Shown: positions 5,065 to 14,473, counted from the stretch's first letter. The stretch: DNA of 21,017 bases from Prevotella sp. CAG:617 (GCA_000438115.1 FR903585.1:13160-34176); one strand, 5' to 3'. Made by a program: numbers and translations. The notes: generated from the letters alone by a model not told the origin.

Positions 5065-8000
5065 ATGAGAAAAAATGTACTGGTTTCTATTCTCGCGATG
5101 ACCTCGGCTTCAACCTTAACAGCCTGGGCTGACGCGAACTTAGATCAGATTAAGACAGACGCTGCCACCGACTGGGAAGGGGCTTCTGACTTAACAATTG
5201 AAAGCGGAATGATTGTTTCTCCCTCGGGACTGACAATCACGCAAAACATCGGGAGACTTTATCCCGGAAAATACACCCTGACCGCTGGTACGAATGAAAA
5301 TGCCAAGATCAAGGTAAACGGTGCCGCTTTGGATGCCGAAAATTCGTTTACGCTCACTGAGGAAAAAGACGTTATCATCAGCATTGAAAGTGCCAACGGA
5401 GGCCAGTATAAAGTAGGCGGACTCGCACTGACGCTAAAATACAGCTTCAGCGATGCCAAAAATCAACTGACCACCAAGCTGAGTGAAATCACGAACAAAA
5501 TCTACACAGGCGACGCTGCCGGACAACAATTATTGCAGGAATCCAGCGAAATTGCTGCTCTGATTACCGGATTGTCGGACGACGGAAGTTCTTATGACAA
5601 ATACGTAACATACGAACTTTATAAAGGGGTTGAAAACTCTACTCTGTATGCTCGAATCAACGAATTCGGAACAAAAGTTAACGCCCAGGCCAATAACTCT
5701 TCGGCCTACGCCGCAGCACAAGAAGCAGGGAATAACCAGGCCGAGGCACTCAAAGCCCTCAAAGCTACGGCTGACGCCATTAGCGATGGTACAAAAAAGA
5801 CTTATGTCGGCAATATCACCAAGAGCCAATATGATGCAGCTAACAACGCTATCACCCAGTTCCTGACAAACGCCAAGACATCCTACGACAAAGGTACAGC
5901 TGGAATTGACTATACCGATGCCATAATCAGCAAATTCGCGGAAGATGCCGGCAAATTGGTTGCTGCTTACGGAAAAGCCATTACGGATGCCCAGTCAGAC
6001 CACGATGCGTACGTGGACATGAGTGCAAAGCTGACCACCATTAAGGCCCTCTACAACGCGTCATTGCAGGAAGTTTACAACAGTCTGCAAGGTGATGAGA
6101 CACATCCTGATGTATACGGCAACCTGCGCACCGAAGCCCAAGGAAAACTAAATGCCGTATACATGAACATCATGACGATTGAAAAGGCCAACGGTACGTC
6201 TGAAGACCACTCTCAAGCTACCGAAACCCAAGCCGACAATGAAGCCAAGCTGACTGCCTACACGGCCGAAATCAATCAGTTGAAGAACGACTATACGACG
6301 CTTGCCACCAACTTGAAAACGGCTTACACCAATGCCATGACTGAACAGGCGAAGTTGCAAAACAGTCTGAACGCCCTGAAAGAAACTCCGGGTGTAGGCG
6401 ATAACGACAAATTCACGGCCGACATCAACAAAATCCAAGCTTCAATTGACGCATTCGGTGCAACCATCACAACCGACAATGAAGCCAACAATATCTACGG
6501 AAAAGATTACACGACAACTATCAACAGCATTAACACTTCCATCAACAAACTGATTAGCGACTCTCAGGGCGCTGTGAACAACTACAATGCGTGGAAAGCC
6601 GTTACCACTCTGTTGGAAGGAAAACAAACCGAACTCAATACGGCAAAAGAAGCTGTTGGAAAACTGAAGTCTGCCGACGGAAAATACACCGCAAGTGGAA
6701 GATATCCCAATGTAGAGGCCGACATCCAGAAATATATTACAAATTTTACGTCAGGCGCTAACGCCGCTTTGGCTGCCGGCACGTGTGTAAAATATCAGAC
6801 CGACAATCAAAAAGCCATCACCGACCTGAGCGACAGCATTAGCACCTATAAGAGCAACGCTGAAGCAGCCATCAATGCCTACAACATTATCGTAAGCGAA
6901 TTGGGCAAATACAATCCGGCCATTACAAAACTGGTTGAAAAGGTAACTAACCGCAACGTAACCGTTGGAGGTTCAACCACAACTTACGGTGATAAGATTG
7001 ATGCTTTCCAGGCCAAAGTTACAGAAATTACCACTGCCAAAGACAAAGCGCTGACACTTACTGACAAGAAACACTATGAGGCAATGATAGCTGCGGCACA
7101 CCTGACAAACGGCGTAACAATCGTTAATGACGCTGATGCTTTGGTCAGCACATACGATGCCGACAAGGCCAATTACGACGAAAACGTTGTTGACCAAGCT
7201 CTGGCCAACTTGCTGAGCCAGGCTACAAATCTGGTCAACGGAGCTAAGTCCAAGCTCAATGGCTACAGCTGGACAACTGCAGGGCTGGGACTCAGCTATG
7301 ATGATATCATTGCAGAAAAGGCTATCATCGAGAACAAGCTGAAAGCTCAGGAAACACAAATTGCCGATGCTGAAAAAGAAACAGACAAAACAGCCGCCAT
7401 GGCCGTGCTGACTAAAGTTAACAGTGCCGTCAGCGCTATCCATACGGAAATTGACGCTCTGATTGAAAAAGCCAATGGCATTAAAGCTAAAGTAACGGCC
7501 AACAACGAAGCCAAAGCCAATGCATACAAGGTTATTGATGCCATCAACGAACAACTCAACGGTAAAACCGACGGCACACTGAAAGGTGTAGCAGCCTTGA
7601 ATGAGGATGGAAACAGAGCGTCGGAATTTGCCGACCTCGTAAGCAGCCTGCAAAGCAAAATTAATACACAGAAAGATGCCGTTGACGCAGCCCACAGTTC
7701 AGAGACACTTGTTGCAGCATGGGCAGACAGCCAGAATGCCAAGGGTATTGAAAGCAAATTGAACGACATCAAGCAGGAAGTACTCAACGCACGCAGTGCC
7801 GCCGAAGCCTCAACCGTCAACTACAAGGCTTACAACGAAATCCTTACAAAGATTACCGACCTTGCCATAGAAACCAATCTAACAAAAGCCTCTGCCGACG
7901 TTGCCGCCGTTAAAGGAATTTCAGCAGAAGCCAAGGCTTACTACGACGGCGTAATCAAAGGATACAGCGACAATCTGGCAGCACTCAAGAAACAGACCAG

Positions 8001-11000
8001 CGATGCCTATTCAGGCGAAAATCGCAACTGTGCTGACATAAAGGGAACAATCATCAACCAGTTGACCAACCTGAACAACAACATCAAGGTGGTAGGACAG
8101 AACGCCACCAACAACCAGACAGCATACAACGGTCAGGCAACAGATTATGAAACGAAAAACCAATATTGGGCTGACACTTATTACGCTATCTCTACGGGCG
8201 ACCAAACCAGTGAAGTTCAAGGCTATCTTAACGACCTGACTGTACAGCAGACCAAACTTGCCGAACTGAATACAGCCATCAAGTCCTTCTATGAAACAGG
8301 TCTATCTGCAGCCAAGAACGACAGTATCCTGAATGAATTGACAAAGGTAAACGCTGCCATCAAGGATATTGCCGACCGTCAGCACGATGGTTACGACACT
8401 GCCGTAGCCAAAGACAACCTGACACGCTATACTGCATTTACCACAATGGTGGGCAACGTAAGAACGGCTTACAACGAGGCACTTGAAACTATCTCCAAGT
8501 TCAGTGCTCTGACTAACCGTAACCTTGTTGAAACGGCCAACGCAAGCATCACTACGGCCAACACTGCCATCAATGGCATCCTGACCAATTTGCGCAAATT
8601 GGAAAGCGATGTTGAAGATGAATACAATAAAACCGTCAGTCCGGCTCTCTTTGACGCTACTGAATCTCACAAAGCTGAAGCCGAAGCATTCATTACAGAA
8701 ATCAACGATGCCATTACAGCTCTTGACAACGCTGTGAGCGGCGTAGCTAAGTCTGTATTCGGAACCGATTTCGCCGAAGCTGAAAACAAGTTGAACACTG
8801 CTATTGATGAATTGGAAGCAGCCGGATACAACGAAAATGTAGTAAAGAATGCATTTGCTGATGTAAGAACCATTGTTGCTGATGCCAACAAAGACTTTGA
8901 AGATAAGTTCTTTGCCCTGTCAGTAGATGCTCACCTCAACGCCTTTGAAACCATTGACAGCAAACTGGTGGCCGGCAAAGAAGAAGCCGCCAAGAACGAA
9001 TGGAACGTTGTTATTACGGCAATCAACAACCAAGTTGCGCAAGAAAAAGCTGACCTGCAGAAGTTTGAATACACCGGCGACCTTGACGGTTCTCAAAAGG
9101 CTCAGATTATCAAAGACTACGACGAACTTGTTAAAAACACCGTTACTGCGGCTATTACAGCCTACAATAAGATTGAAGCCGGCAAATATTATGTAAGCCA
9201 GCCAGGCATAAAGGACATGCTGAAACCGTTTGAAAGCAGCACAATCTATACCGACGCCAAGGCAGCTTCACAAAATCAGGCCGTCAACAAAAAAGCTTAC
9301 GAAGCAATGAAAAAAGAAATGAGTACTTTGCAAGCTACTCTTGATGCTGCTGTAGCCTTTGTAAACAATTATGTCATCACTGACGACTGTGGACGCAGCA
9401 CGGCACAAAACTTGATCAACAACCTGCAGGCCACAATTGAAGAGAAACTTCAGAACGGTGGTTGTGCAAACTACTACAACGATGGTGAGGGTAACTTCAA
9501 AACTACTTATGACGGTATTGAGGCATCGATTAAGACTATTTATGACAATGCCAACGGAATTGAAAGCGACAAACTCGCAACAGAAATAGTAGCACTCAAG
9601 GGTGACCAGAACAAGGCTGCTGCGGCTGTTGATACTGACGCAGAAAAGGCAGCAGAAGTTGCGACTTACATTACGAAGATTGAAGATTTGGCAACATCAT
9701 TGACAAATACATTAAACAGTGATGACTATCTTGCATTGGATGCCAAGTCAAAACAGCCGGTACTCCTTGGCTTCGAAACAAAGATTGCCAACATGCGTGC
9801 CGAACTGGCAGCATACTATGACAATACATTGGTTGCTGCTACCGCAGAAGCACTCAACAAGGCTCTCGCTGAAGTAGAAACGAATTATAATGCCGAAATT
9901 GAGGTACTTAACGGATGCCACAAAAATGTGATTGCAGATTACACTGAGGCTCTCGCTGCCGTTAAGGCTTCAATTGACGGTATACGCGCAGATATCACCA
10001 AGTACAATGATGAAGACGGCTCAATTCTGTTCTACGAAGGCAAAATCAAGACCAATATCAGCAATGTAGCTGACGAGCTCAAAGGCCTGACAGCTGACAT
10101 CGCCAAGGCACAGGAGCCGTACACCATCAACGACAACAAGTATGTTGAACTGACCAAAGAACTCAATGAGTTAAGTGCTTCGATGACTGCACTTGAAGAG
10201 AAATTGGGCAACTTCGTATACTTTGACACTACAACCGAGAGCTATAAGACAGAGGTTAAGGCAATTAACGATCTGATTGCCACCGACCGCAAGACGGCTG
10301 ACGAGGCCAATGCAACATCCTCGTTGAAAGCCAACAGCACAAACGCCAACAAGGCTGTCATTTCCGCTCGGATTGCTGCTCTTGACAAGCTTGCCACTTA
10401 CACCGAAATGGATGGCAGAATCAATAGTGTACTCACAAATGCACCGGGACTGAAAGGCAGATGGAACGAAGTAAACAATCTGATTCAAAACAGCAAATAC
10501 ACCGATGAAGTTAGAGTTGACCTCCAGGCAAGATTGAACAGTATCAACACGTTGTGGAACCACCTGAGCACCTACAATGCCGATGCTCGCTACGGTATCA
10601 TCTACTATGACCTCGACGGAAAGCCCGTCTATGCCGACAACAACGTTCAGGGCGTGGCCATCGACTACATGACAGAAGCTGTTCCCGCTGCAGAAAAACG
10701 CTTGACCGAGCTACATGAGCAACTCAACACGCTGGAAACCGCAGCCAAAGACAATGCTTACATTCTGGGTGACGTGAACCGCGACAAGGCAGTATTGGTT
10801 GACGACTATACACAGATTCTGAACTACGTACTCGAAATCGAAACCGTAGAAGAAGGTACGATGGAATTCCTGGCTGCCGATGCCAACGAGGACGGCAAGG
10901 TCAACATTGGTGACGTTACACGCACGACCAACATCATCCTCGGCAACACAAGCGGATTCAGCATGCATCGTGCGGCAGCCCTTTCTACCGCCCAGCAAAC

Positions 11001-11508
11001 TGAGGCCGGCCACATTGAACTGGCTACCGAGCAGGATGGCGACATCACCCGCATTGCCGTGAAGATTGCTGGCATGACTCAAGTTGGTGCAGGTTGCCAG
11101 ATGGACATCAAGTTGCCGTCAAGCGTAACCCTGCTCGGCGAAACGGCTGTAAGCAGCGAACACTCGCTCAAATCCAACACTCTGGCCGACGGTACACATC
11201 GCGTCGTAATCAGCTCACTGCAAAACAGCGAACTGGGCACCAATGGCGAGGCCGTACTCGTACTTGAACTGACCGGACGCGGAGCTGAGAACATTGCTAT
11301 CGACAATGTATTGGTGGCTAATGCTGCAGGCGTGGCTTACAGCATTGAAGGCATTGGCAATATCACTGGAATCAACGGTGTAGACGCCAACAAGAACCTC
11401 AAACAGAAGATTTACTCAGTAGGCGGACAGATGTTGAAATCTCTGCAGAAGGGTGTAAACATCCTACGTGGTTCTGACGGTTCTACAAAGAAAGTGTTTG
11501 GAAAGTAA
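5065..11508 (+). CDS. Giant exported helical protein with dockerin-like, cohesin-like and sorting-tail modules
   Basis: The protein has 2147 residues. MRKNVLVSILAMTSASTLTA plus WA is a signal peptide with likely cleavage after Ala22. Residues about 25-130 form a beta-rich domain of unknown type (PGKYTLTAG...KVNG...DVIISIES). Residues about 130-1890 are Ala/Asn/Lys/Thr-rich and helical. Tyr-headed helices recur roughly every 65-170 residues (for example at 316, 399, 507, 606, 821, 923, 1034, 1122, 1412, 1535, 1626 and 1693), as expected for a divergent array of helical bundles. Residues 1902-1960 are dockerin-like: GDVNRDKAVLVDD and, at 1939, DANEDGKVNIGD, two calcium-loop repeats, the first with Leu at a usual Asn/Asp position. 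A cohesin-like beta domain (about 1980-2095) follows. Residues 2099-2147 resemble a T9SS type-A tail (KIYSVGGQMLKSLQKGVNIL). Probably a long surface or extracellular fibre. No enzyme motif is visible. Confidence 0.85.
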   Translation: MRKNVLVSILAMTSASTLTAWADANLDQIKTDAATDWEGASDLTIESGMIVSPSGLTITQNIGRLYPGKYTLTAGTNENAKIKVNGAALDAENSFTLTEEKDVIISIESANGGQYKVGGLALTLKYSFSDAKNQLTTKLSEITNKIYTGDAAGQQLLQESSEIAALITGLSDDGSSYDKYVTYELYKGVENSTLYARINEFGTKVNAQANNSSAYAAAQEAGNNQAEALKALKATADAISDGTKKTYVGNITKSQYDAANNAITQFLTNAKTSYDKGTAGIDYTDAIISKFAEDAGKLVAAYGKAITDAQSDHDAYVDMSAKLTTIKALYNASLQEVYNSLQGDETHPDVYGNLRTEAQGKLNAVYMNIMTIEKANGTSEDHSQATETQADNEAKLTAYTAEINQLKNDYTTLATNLKTAYTNAMTEQAKLQNSLNALKETPGVGDNDKFTADINKIQASIDAFGATITTDNEANNIYGKDYTTTINSINTSINKLISDSQGAVNNYNAWKAVTTLLEGKQTELNTAKEAVGKLKSADGKYTASGRYPNVEADIQKYITNFTSGANAALAAGTCVKYQTDNQKAITDLSDSISTYKSNAEAAINAYNIIVSELGKYNPAITKLVEKVTNRNVTVGGSTTTYGDKIDAFQAKVTEITTAKDKALTLTDKKHYEAMIAAAHLTNGVTIVNDADALVSTYDADKANYDENVVDQALANLLSQATNLVNGAKSKLNGYSWTTAGLGLSYDDIIAEKAIIENKLKAQETQIADAEKETDKTAAMAVLTKVNSAVSAIHTEIDALIEKANGIKAKVTANNEAKANAYKVIDAINEQLNGKTDGTLKGVAALNEDGNRASEFADLVSSLQSKINTQKDAVDAAHSSETLVAAWADSQNAKGIESKLNDIKQEVLNARSAAEASTVNYKAYNEILTKITDLAIETNLTKASADVAAVKGISAEAKAYYDGVIKGYSDNLAALKKQTSDAYSGENRNCADIKGTIINQLTNLNNNIKVVGQNATNNQTAYNGQATDYETKNQYWADTYYAISTGDQTSEVQGYLNDLTVQQTKLAELNTAIKSFYETGLSAAKNDSILNELTKVNAAIKDIADRQHDGYDTAVAKDNLTRYTAFTTMVGNVRTAYNEALETISKFSALTNRNLVETANASITTANTAINGILTNLRKLESDVEDEYNKTVSPALFDATESHKAEAEAFITEINDAITALDNAVSGVAKSVFGTDFAEAENKLNTAIDELEAAGYNENVVKNAFADVRTIVADANKDFEDKFFALSVDAHLNAFETIDSKLVAGKEEAAKNEWNVVITAINNQVAQEKADLQKFEYTGDLDGSQKAQIIKDYDELVKNTVTAAITAYNKIEAGKYYVSQPGIKDMLKPFESSTIYTDAKAASQNQAVNKKAYEAMKKEMSTLQATLDAAVAFVNNYVITDDCGRSTAQNLINNLQATIEEKLQNGGCANYYNDGEGNFKTTYDGIEASIKTIYDNANGIESDKLATEIVALKGDQNKAAAAVDTDAEKAAEVATYITKIEDLATSLTNTLNSDDYLALDAKSKQPVLLGFETKIANMRAELAAYYDNTLVAATAEALNKALAEVETNYNAEIEVLNGCHKNVIADYTEALAAVKASIDGIRADITKYNDEDGSILFYEGKIKTNISNVADELKGLTADIAKAQEPYTINDNKYVELTKELNELSASMTALEEKLGNFVYFDTTTESYKTEVKAINDLIATDRKTADEANATSSLKANSTNANKAVISARIAALDKLATYTEMDGRINSVLTNAPGLKGRWNEVNNLIQNSKYTDEVRVDLQARLNSINTLWNHLSTYNADARYGIIYYDLDGKPVYADNNVQGVAIDYMTEAVPAAEKRLTELHEQLNTLETAAKDNAYILGDVNRDKAVLVDDYTQILNYVLEIETVEEGTMEFLAADANEDGKVNIGDVTRTTNIILGNTSGFSMHRAAALSTAQQTEAGHIELATEQDGDITRIAVKIAGMTQVGAGCQMDIKLPSSVTLLGETAVSSEHSLKSNTLADGTHRVVISSLQNSELGTNGEAVLVLELTGRGAENIAIDNVLVANAAGVAYSIEGIGNITGINGVDANKNLKQKIYSVGGQMLKSLQKGVNILRGSDGSTKKVFGK

Positions 11509-11550
11509 GACCTTGAAATTCAGATAGAATTCTAATTCTTGCGAACAATG

Positions 11551-11584
11551 AAGGCGTGGCGTCACGTAAATGGTGTCACGCCTT
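11551..11584 (+). terminator. Intercistronic hairpin, partial terminator or mRNA stabiliser
   Basis: AAGGCGTG (11551-11558) and CACGCCTT (11577-11584) pair perfectly, and six further pairs with wobbles extend the stem inward. Only CTGTTTAAAA follows, so termination would be leaky. There is no canonical promoter before the next gene, which suggests one transcript with the hairpin tuning the ratio of the two products. Confidence 0.55.
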
Positions 11585-11632
11585 CTGTTTAAAAGACATA
11601 AAATCAAGAAAATCATTTAGCTTAAATTGAGT

Positions 11633-13321
11633 ATGAACAGAATGAATATCTTTCATCATAGGCTGGTGTCGAAACTGCTTCTTGCAGGCTTCACATTCAT
11701 GTGCCTCCTTACCGACGTACAGGCTGAAAACAAGGTAACAATAGATAACTTCAACATCAAGCCGGGCGAGGAAAAAACCGTAGCGGTCTACCTCGAAAAT
11801 GACGATGCCATGTCTGCCCTGCAAATGGACATCACATTGCCGCAGGGACTTCAGTATGTAGCCAACAGTCTGACTCGAAACGAAGCCCGCCTGGACCGCG
11901 ACACACACTCGCTCTATATGAGTGCACAGACCAACGGGAACTTGCGTTTGCTGATTGTTCCCTCTGACGAGACACCGATTGCAGGAAACAGCGGTGCCAT
12001 AGCCTACTTTACGGTTGAGGCCAGCAGCAACTTCGTAAAAGAAGGCAACATTGAACTCACGCAGATTGTAGGCAGCAGCAGCGAAAAAGACGAAGAAACC
12101 GGATTCACCAAAAAATTCGAGATGAGCAACTACGTGGTAGACGTAGCTCCCTACGTAGGTAAAATCTACACCGCCACCGACACCATCGCCATCAAAACCG
12201 ACAGCACGGCCAAACGCATCAGCGTTGTACTTGACAACTTTGTTGACATTCGCAGCATGCAGGCTTCAATCACCCTGCCGAAAGGCCTGACTTTCGTCAC
12301 CAAAGAAAACAGCGAGAAGCCTAAGTTTGACTACGGAACACGTTTGCCACAAAACGTAACGATTAGCTCCAACTATACGGCAGACGGACGCCTGAAACTT
12401 GCCGTCTCCGGTATGACAACGGAATGTTTTGCCGACACCACAGGTGAAGTTTTTGCCTTCTACGTAAAAGCAGACACCACCCTGGCGCTCCGTTCGGAAA
12501 TCCTGATCAATGACGTTATAGTCGCAGACAAAGCCGGCAATTCATTCGGACTTTATGATGAGGTAAAATTAGGTGTAACCAACGCCTACATCGCTCATTA
12601 CACTCCGGTTCAGGAAATAGTTGACTCCTTGCGCACCCTCTATGGCGCTGCCATTGACAGCATTGCTGCCAACGCTGCCGACGTGAAGGACCATGAAGAC
12701 ATCCTGGCTGCCCAGGCTGACATTGCCGCCCAAATCGACAAGTTACAGCAAACCGTAGAAGAAGCTTATGACAACGAAACACTGGTTGAAAACCTAAGCA
12801 ACATTGAGGCTACCACCAAAGAAATTGAAACAGCCATTGCTGTCTGGGTTGAAAAGGCCCTGACTGAACAGACTAAACTGGTTGCCAACAACGAGGCCTA
12901 CATACGCCTTACTGGAGAACTTGACAGTCTGCAAGCCAAACTTGACGAGGCCAAAGAAACCATCAATACAAAATACCAGGAAGTAGCTGACCAGTTTGCC
13001 GAAGAAACAGCCAACATTCAGGCCAGCATTACGGAACTCCGCGACAGTATGACTGCCGACTATGAGGCAGTAAAACTGACGAGTGAAAGTACAATAGATT
13101 CAGAACCAATCACTGAAGCTATCGAGAAACTCCTGGCAGATGCAGCCGAAGCTTACGACAAAGTAACCGGTATTATAGGTATTACAATCAATGACATACA
13201 AAGTGGTGCGGTTGAAATATATGACGTAACAGGCAAGAAAATGAATACTTTGGTTAAAGGAGGAAATTTGTATATCATCAAACATGCCAATGGGAAAGTG
13301 TACAAACTTTATGTAAAGTAA
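11633..13321 (+). CDS. Exported protein with two cohesin-like domains, coiled coil and sorting tail
   Basis: The 562-residue protein has a signal peptide (MNRMNIFHHRLVSKLLLAGF...) with likely cleavage after VQA at residue 31. Two beta-sandwich domains follow at about 34-175 and 185-315. Each has the same core: VAVYLEN...ALQMDITLPQGL in the first and ISVVLDN...SMQASITLPKGL in the second. This core also appears in the giant protein upstream (CQMDIKLPSSV), so the three are homologous, and cohesin-like is the best family guess. Residues about 325-510 form a Glu/Ala-rich coiled coil. The C-terminus (about 515-562, VEIYDVTGKKMNTLVKGG...) looks like a T9SS type-A sorting tail. The gene lies 124 bp after the giant gene and is probably co-transcribed. 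A TTG six bases upstream and an ATG at 11642 are alternative starts. It may be the binding or anchoring partner of the giant protein. Confidence 0.82.
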   Translation: MNRMNIFHHRLVSKLLLAGFTFMCLLTDVQAENKVTIDNFNIKPGEEKTVAVYLENDDAMSALQMDITLPQGLQYVANSLTRNEARLDRDTHSLYMSAQTNGNLRLLIVPSDETPIAGNSGAIAYFTVEASSNFVKEGNIELTQIVGSSSEKDEETGFTKKFEMSNYVVDVAPYVGKIYTATDTIAIKTDSTAKRISVVLDNFVDIRSMQASITLPKGLTFVTKENSEKPKFDYGTRLPQNVTISSNYTADGRLKLAVSGMTTECFADTTGEVFAFYVKADTTLALRSEILINDVIVADKAGNSFGLYDEVKLGVTNAYIAHYTPVQEIVDSLRTLYGAAIDSIAANAADVKDHEDILAAQADIAAQIDKLQQTVEEAYDNETLVENLSNIEATTKEIETAIAVWVEKALTEQTKLVANNEAYIRLTGELDSLQAKLDEAKETINTKYQEVADQFAEETANIQASITELRDSMTADYEAVKLTSESTIDSEPITEAIEKLLADAAEAYDKVTGIIGITINDIQSGAVEIYDVTGKKMNTLVKGGNLYIIKHANGKVYKLYVK

Positions 13322-13373
13322 GAAGAAAGTGATACGACGTGAGTCGGCTAACAGTTAGATCCGCATTACGCAC

Positions 13374-13405
13374 GCGGCAGGAAAAATAATATCCTGCCGC
13401 TTTTT
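13374..13405 (+). terminator. Strong intrinsic terminator of the two-gene exported-protein unit
   Basis: GCGGCAGGA (13374-13382) pairs perfectly with TCCTGCCGC (13392-13400), a 9-bp GC-rich stem with a 9-base loop followed by TTTTT. It lies 52 bases after the stop codon and closes the plus-strand unit. Confidence 0.9.
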
Positions 13406-13928
13406 ATATACCCTCCCCGACGAAAGTAATGCGCTCACACATGTAGAAACCAACAACACCTTACCCACAAAGTAATGTTCATTCAGACATCAATCCCCGA
13501 AACGTATAAAAAGTCGGCTGATATTTTTTTTCAGGCGCCGGAAAAGTTTTTTTATGTCGGATCTTGTTTTTCCGAAACGCCCAAAATATTTAAATTGCCT
13601 TCCCGAACTTATTTTCAACGCGTTTGAGGAGCTGTTTATCCATAAAGCACAGAATTACAAATCTTGAATCTGTGAACTATACGTGCTACCTATCAGGTTG
13701 CAACAGGTTATGCAACCTGTACTAAAGTCCGTCACAACATGGATTTGTCTGACCACCCCCAACGGGCTGTATAACCTATTTTCAGCCGCTCTGAGAGCCT
13801 AAAAATGACGGGAGTATATCTTTAGGGGTAACAAAATCAAACGTTGGATACTGCCGCAAAAAAAACTTTACACACAATCCGCATGCTATAAACCATCATG
13901 CTATTTTATTCACTCAACAGTAAAGCAC
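13406..13928. other. Convergent spacer, no gene seen
   Basis: This stretch lies between the plus-strand terminator and the minus-strand terminator. No frame with a credible start, composition or family match was found, and no TAnnTTTG box with a partner -33 was seen on either strand. It contains T-rich tracts near 13526-13557, a 6-bp inverted repeat CACAGA/TCTGTG around 13650-13675, and the longer repeat listed separately. It is unusually long for a space between two terminators, so a small RNA or the remains of a gene are possible. Confidence 0.5.
13694..13719. repeat. 9-bp inverted repeat with an extra CAGGTT copy
   Basis: CAGGTTGCA (13694-13702) and TGCAACCTG (13711-13719) are perfect inverted repeats around ACAGGTTA. 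That loop repeats the CAGGTT core in direct orientation. The layout resembles an operator with a third half-site, or an RNA hairpin, but there is no T-run and no adjacent gene. Confidence 0.55.
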
Positions 13929-13977
13929 AAAAAACTCCGCCGCATTCATCGTTACGATAACGCAGAATGCGGCGGAG
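13929..13977 (-). terminator. Main terminator of the murG-yqeY operon
   Basis: CTCCGCCGCATTC (13935-13947) and GAATGCGGCGGAG (13965-13977) form a perfect 13-bp stem. An inner CGTTA/TAACG stem continues it beyond a small internal loop. On the minus strand it is followed by six T (13934-13929). It faces the end of the minus-strand operon. Confidence 0.88.
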
Positions 13978-13989
13978 ATTTTATGCATA

Positions 13990-14011
13990 AAAGGCCTGCA
14001 AACGGGCCTTT
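13990..14011 (-). terminator. First hairpin after the yqeY-like gene
   Basis: AAAGGCC (14011-14005) pairs with GGCCTTT (13996-13990) six bases after the stop codon. It is followed by TATGCAT rather than a clean T-tract, so it is probably a partial terminator backed up by the larger hairpin downstream. Confidence 0.6.
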
Positions 14012-14017
14012 CGGGAA

Positions 14018-14473
14018 CTAAAGCGACTGGATAAGCTGCTTGACCACGGCTGAAATGGCGCGACCGTCAGCACGGCCCATCAGCTTTTTGGTGGCTACGC
14101 CCATCACCTTGCCCATGTCCTTGGGACCGGCAGCTCCGGTTGCGGCCATGATGGCCCGGATTTCCTGCTCCAGCTGCTCGGGCGTGAGCGGCTCAGGCAA
14201 ATAGCCTTCGATGACGGCCACCTGCTTGAGTTCCTCTTCAGCCAGGTCAGCACGACCCTGCTGGGTGAAAATAGCGGCAGCATCCTTGCCCTGCTTCACC
14301 ATCTTGGCCATAATCTGCTGGGCCTGGGCGTCGGACAATTCGTTACCTGCTCCGGGAGCCGTCTGGGCTTCGAGAAAGAGTTTCTTAATGTTACGCAAAG
14401 TGTCCAGGCGCACTTTGTCATGTGCCTTCATGGCCTGGGCTATGTCGTGATTGACAGTTTCAAAAAGTGACAT
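14018..14473 (-). CDS. GatB/YqeY domain protein
   Basis: This 151-residue protein matches the whole length of the YqeY family, small cytosolic proteins related to the tRNA-binding tail domain of the amidotransferase subunit GatB. Typical features are the N-terminal MSLFETVNHDIAQAMKAHDK and the C-terminal block MGKVMGVATKKLMGRADGRA. In between are EELKQVAVIEGYLPEPLTPE and an Ala-rich helical part. Their role is not settled; a link with tRNA or aminoacylation is assumed from the GatB relationship. The gene follows ftsZ by 70 bp with no obvious promoter and ends at two terminators, so it is the last gene of the division operon. The start at MSLFETV fits the family. Confidence 0.92.
   Translation of the reverse strand: MSLFETVNHDIAQAMKAHDKVRLDTLRNIKKLFLEAQTAPGAGNELSDAQAQQIMAKMVKQGKDAAAIFTQQGRADLAEEELKQVAVIEGYLPEPLTPEQLEQEIRAIMAATGAAGPKDMGKVMGVATKKLMGRADGRAISAVVKQLIQSL

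Noticed and set aside
6973..7695. A 240-codon minus-strand frame inside the giant gene
   Set aside because: It is antisense to the repeat region; its Phe/Val/Cys-rich pseudo-membrane look is the complement of Lys/Asn/Ala codons.
10768..10960. EF-hand protein instead of a dockerin-like module
   Set aside because: The two loops have dockerin spacing with the following short helices and sit in an exported protein next to cohesin-like domains; canonical EF-hand flanking helices are not evident.
5065..11508. Possible sequencing artefact or fusion of several genes
   Set aside because: One frame stays open throughout with uniform composition, a single signal peptide and a single tail, so one gene is the simplest reading.
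13694..13719. Attachment site or insertion-sequence end
   Set aside because: No integrase, transposase or matching second copy was seen in the window, so it is listed only as a repeat.
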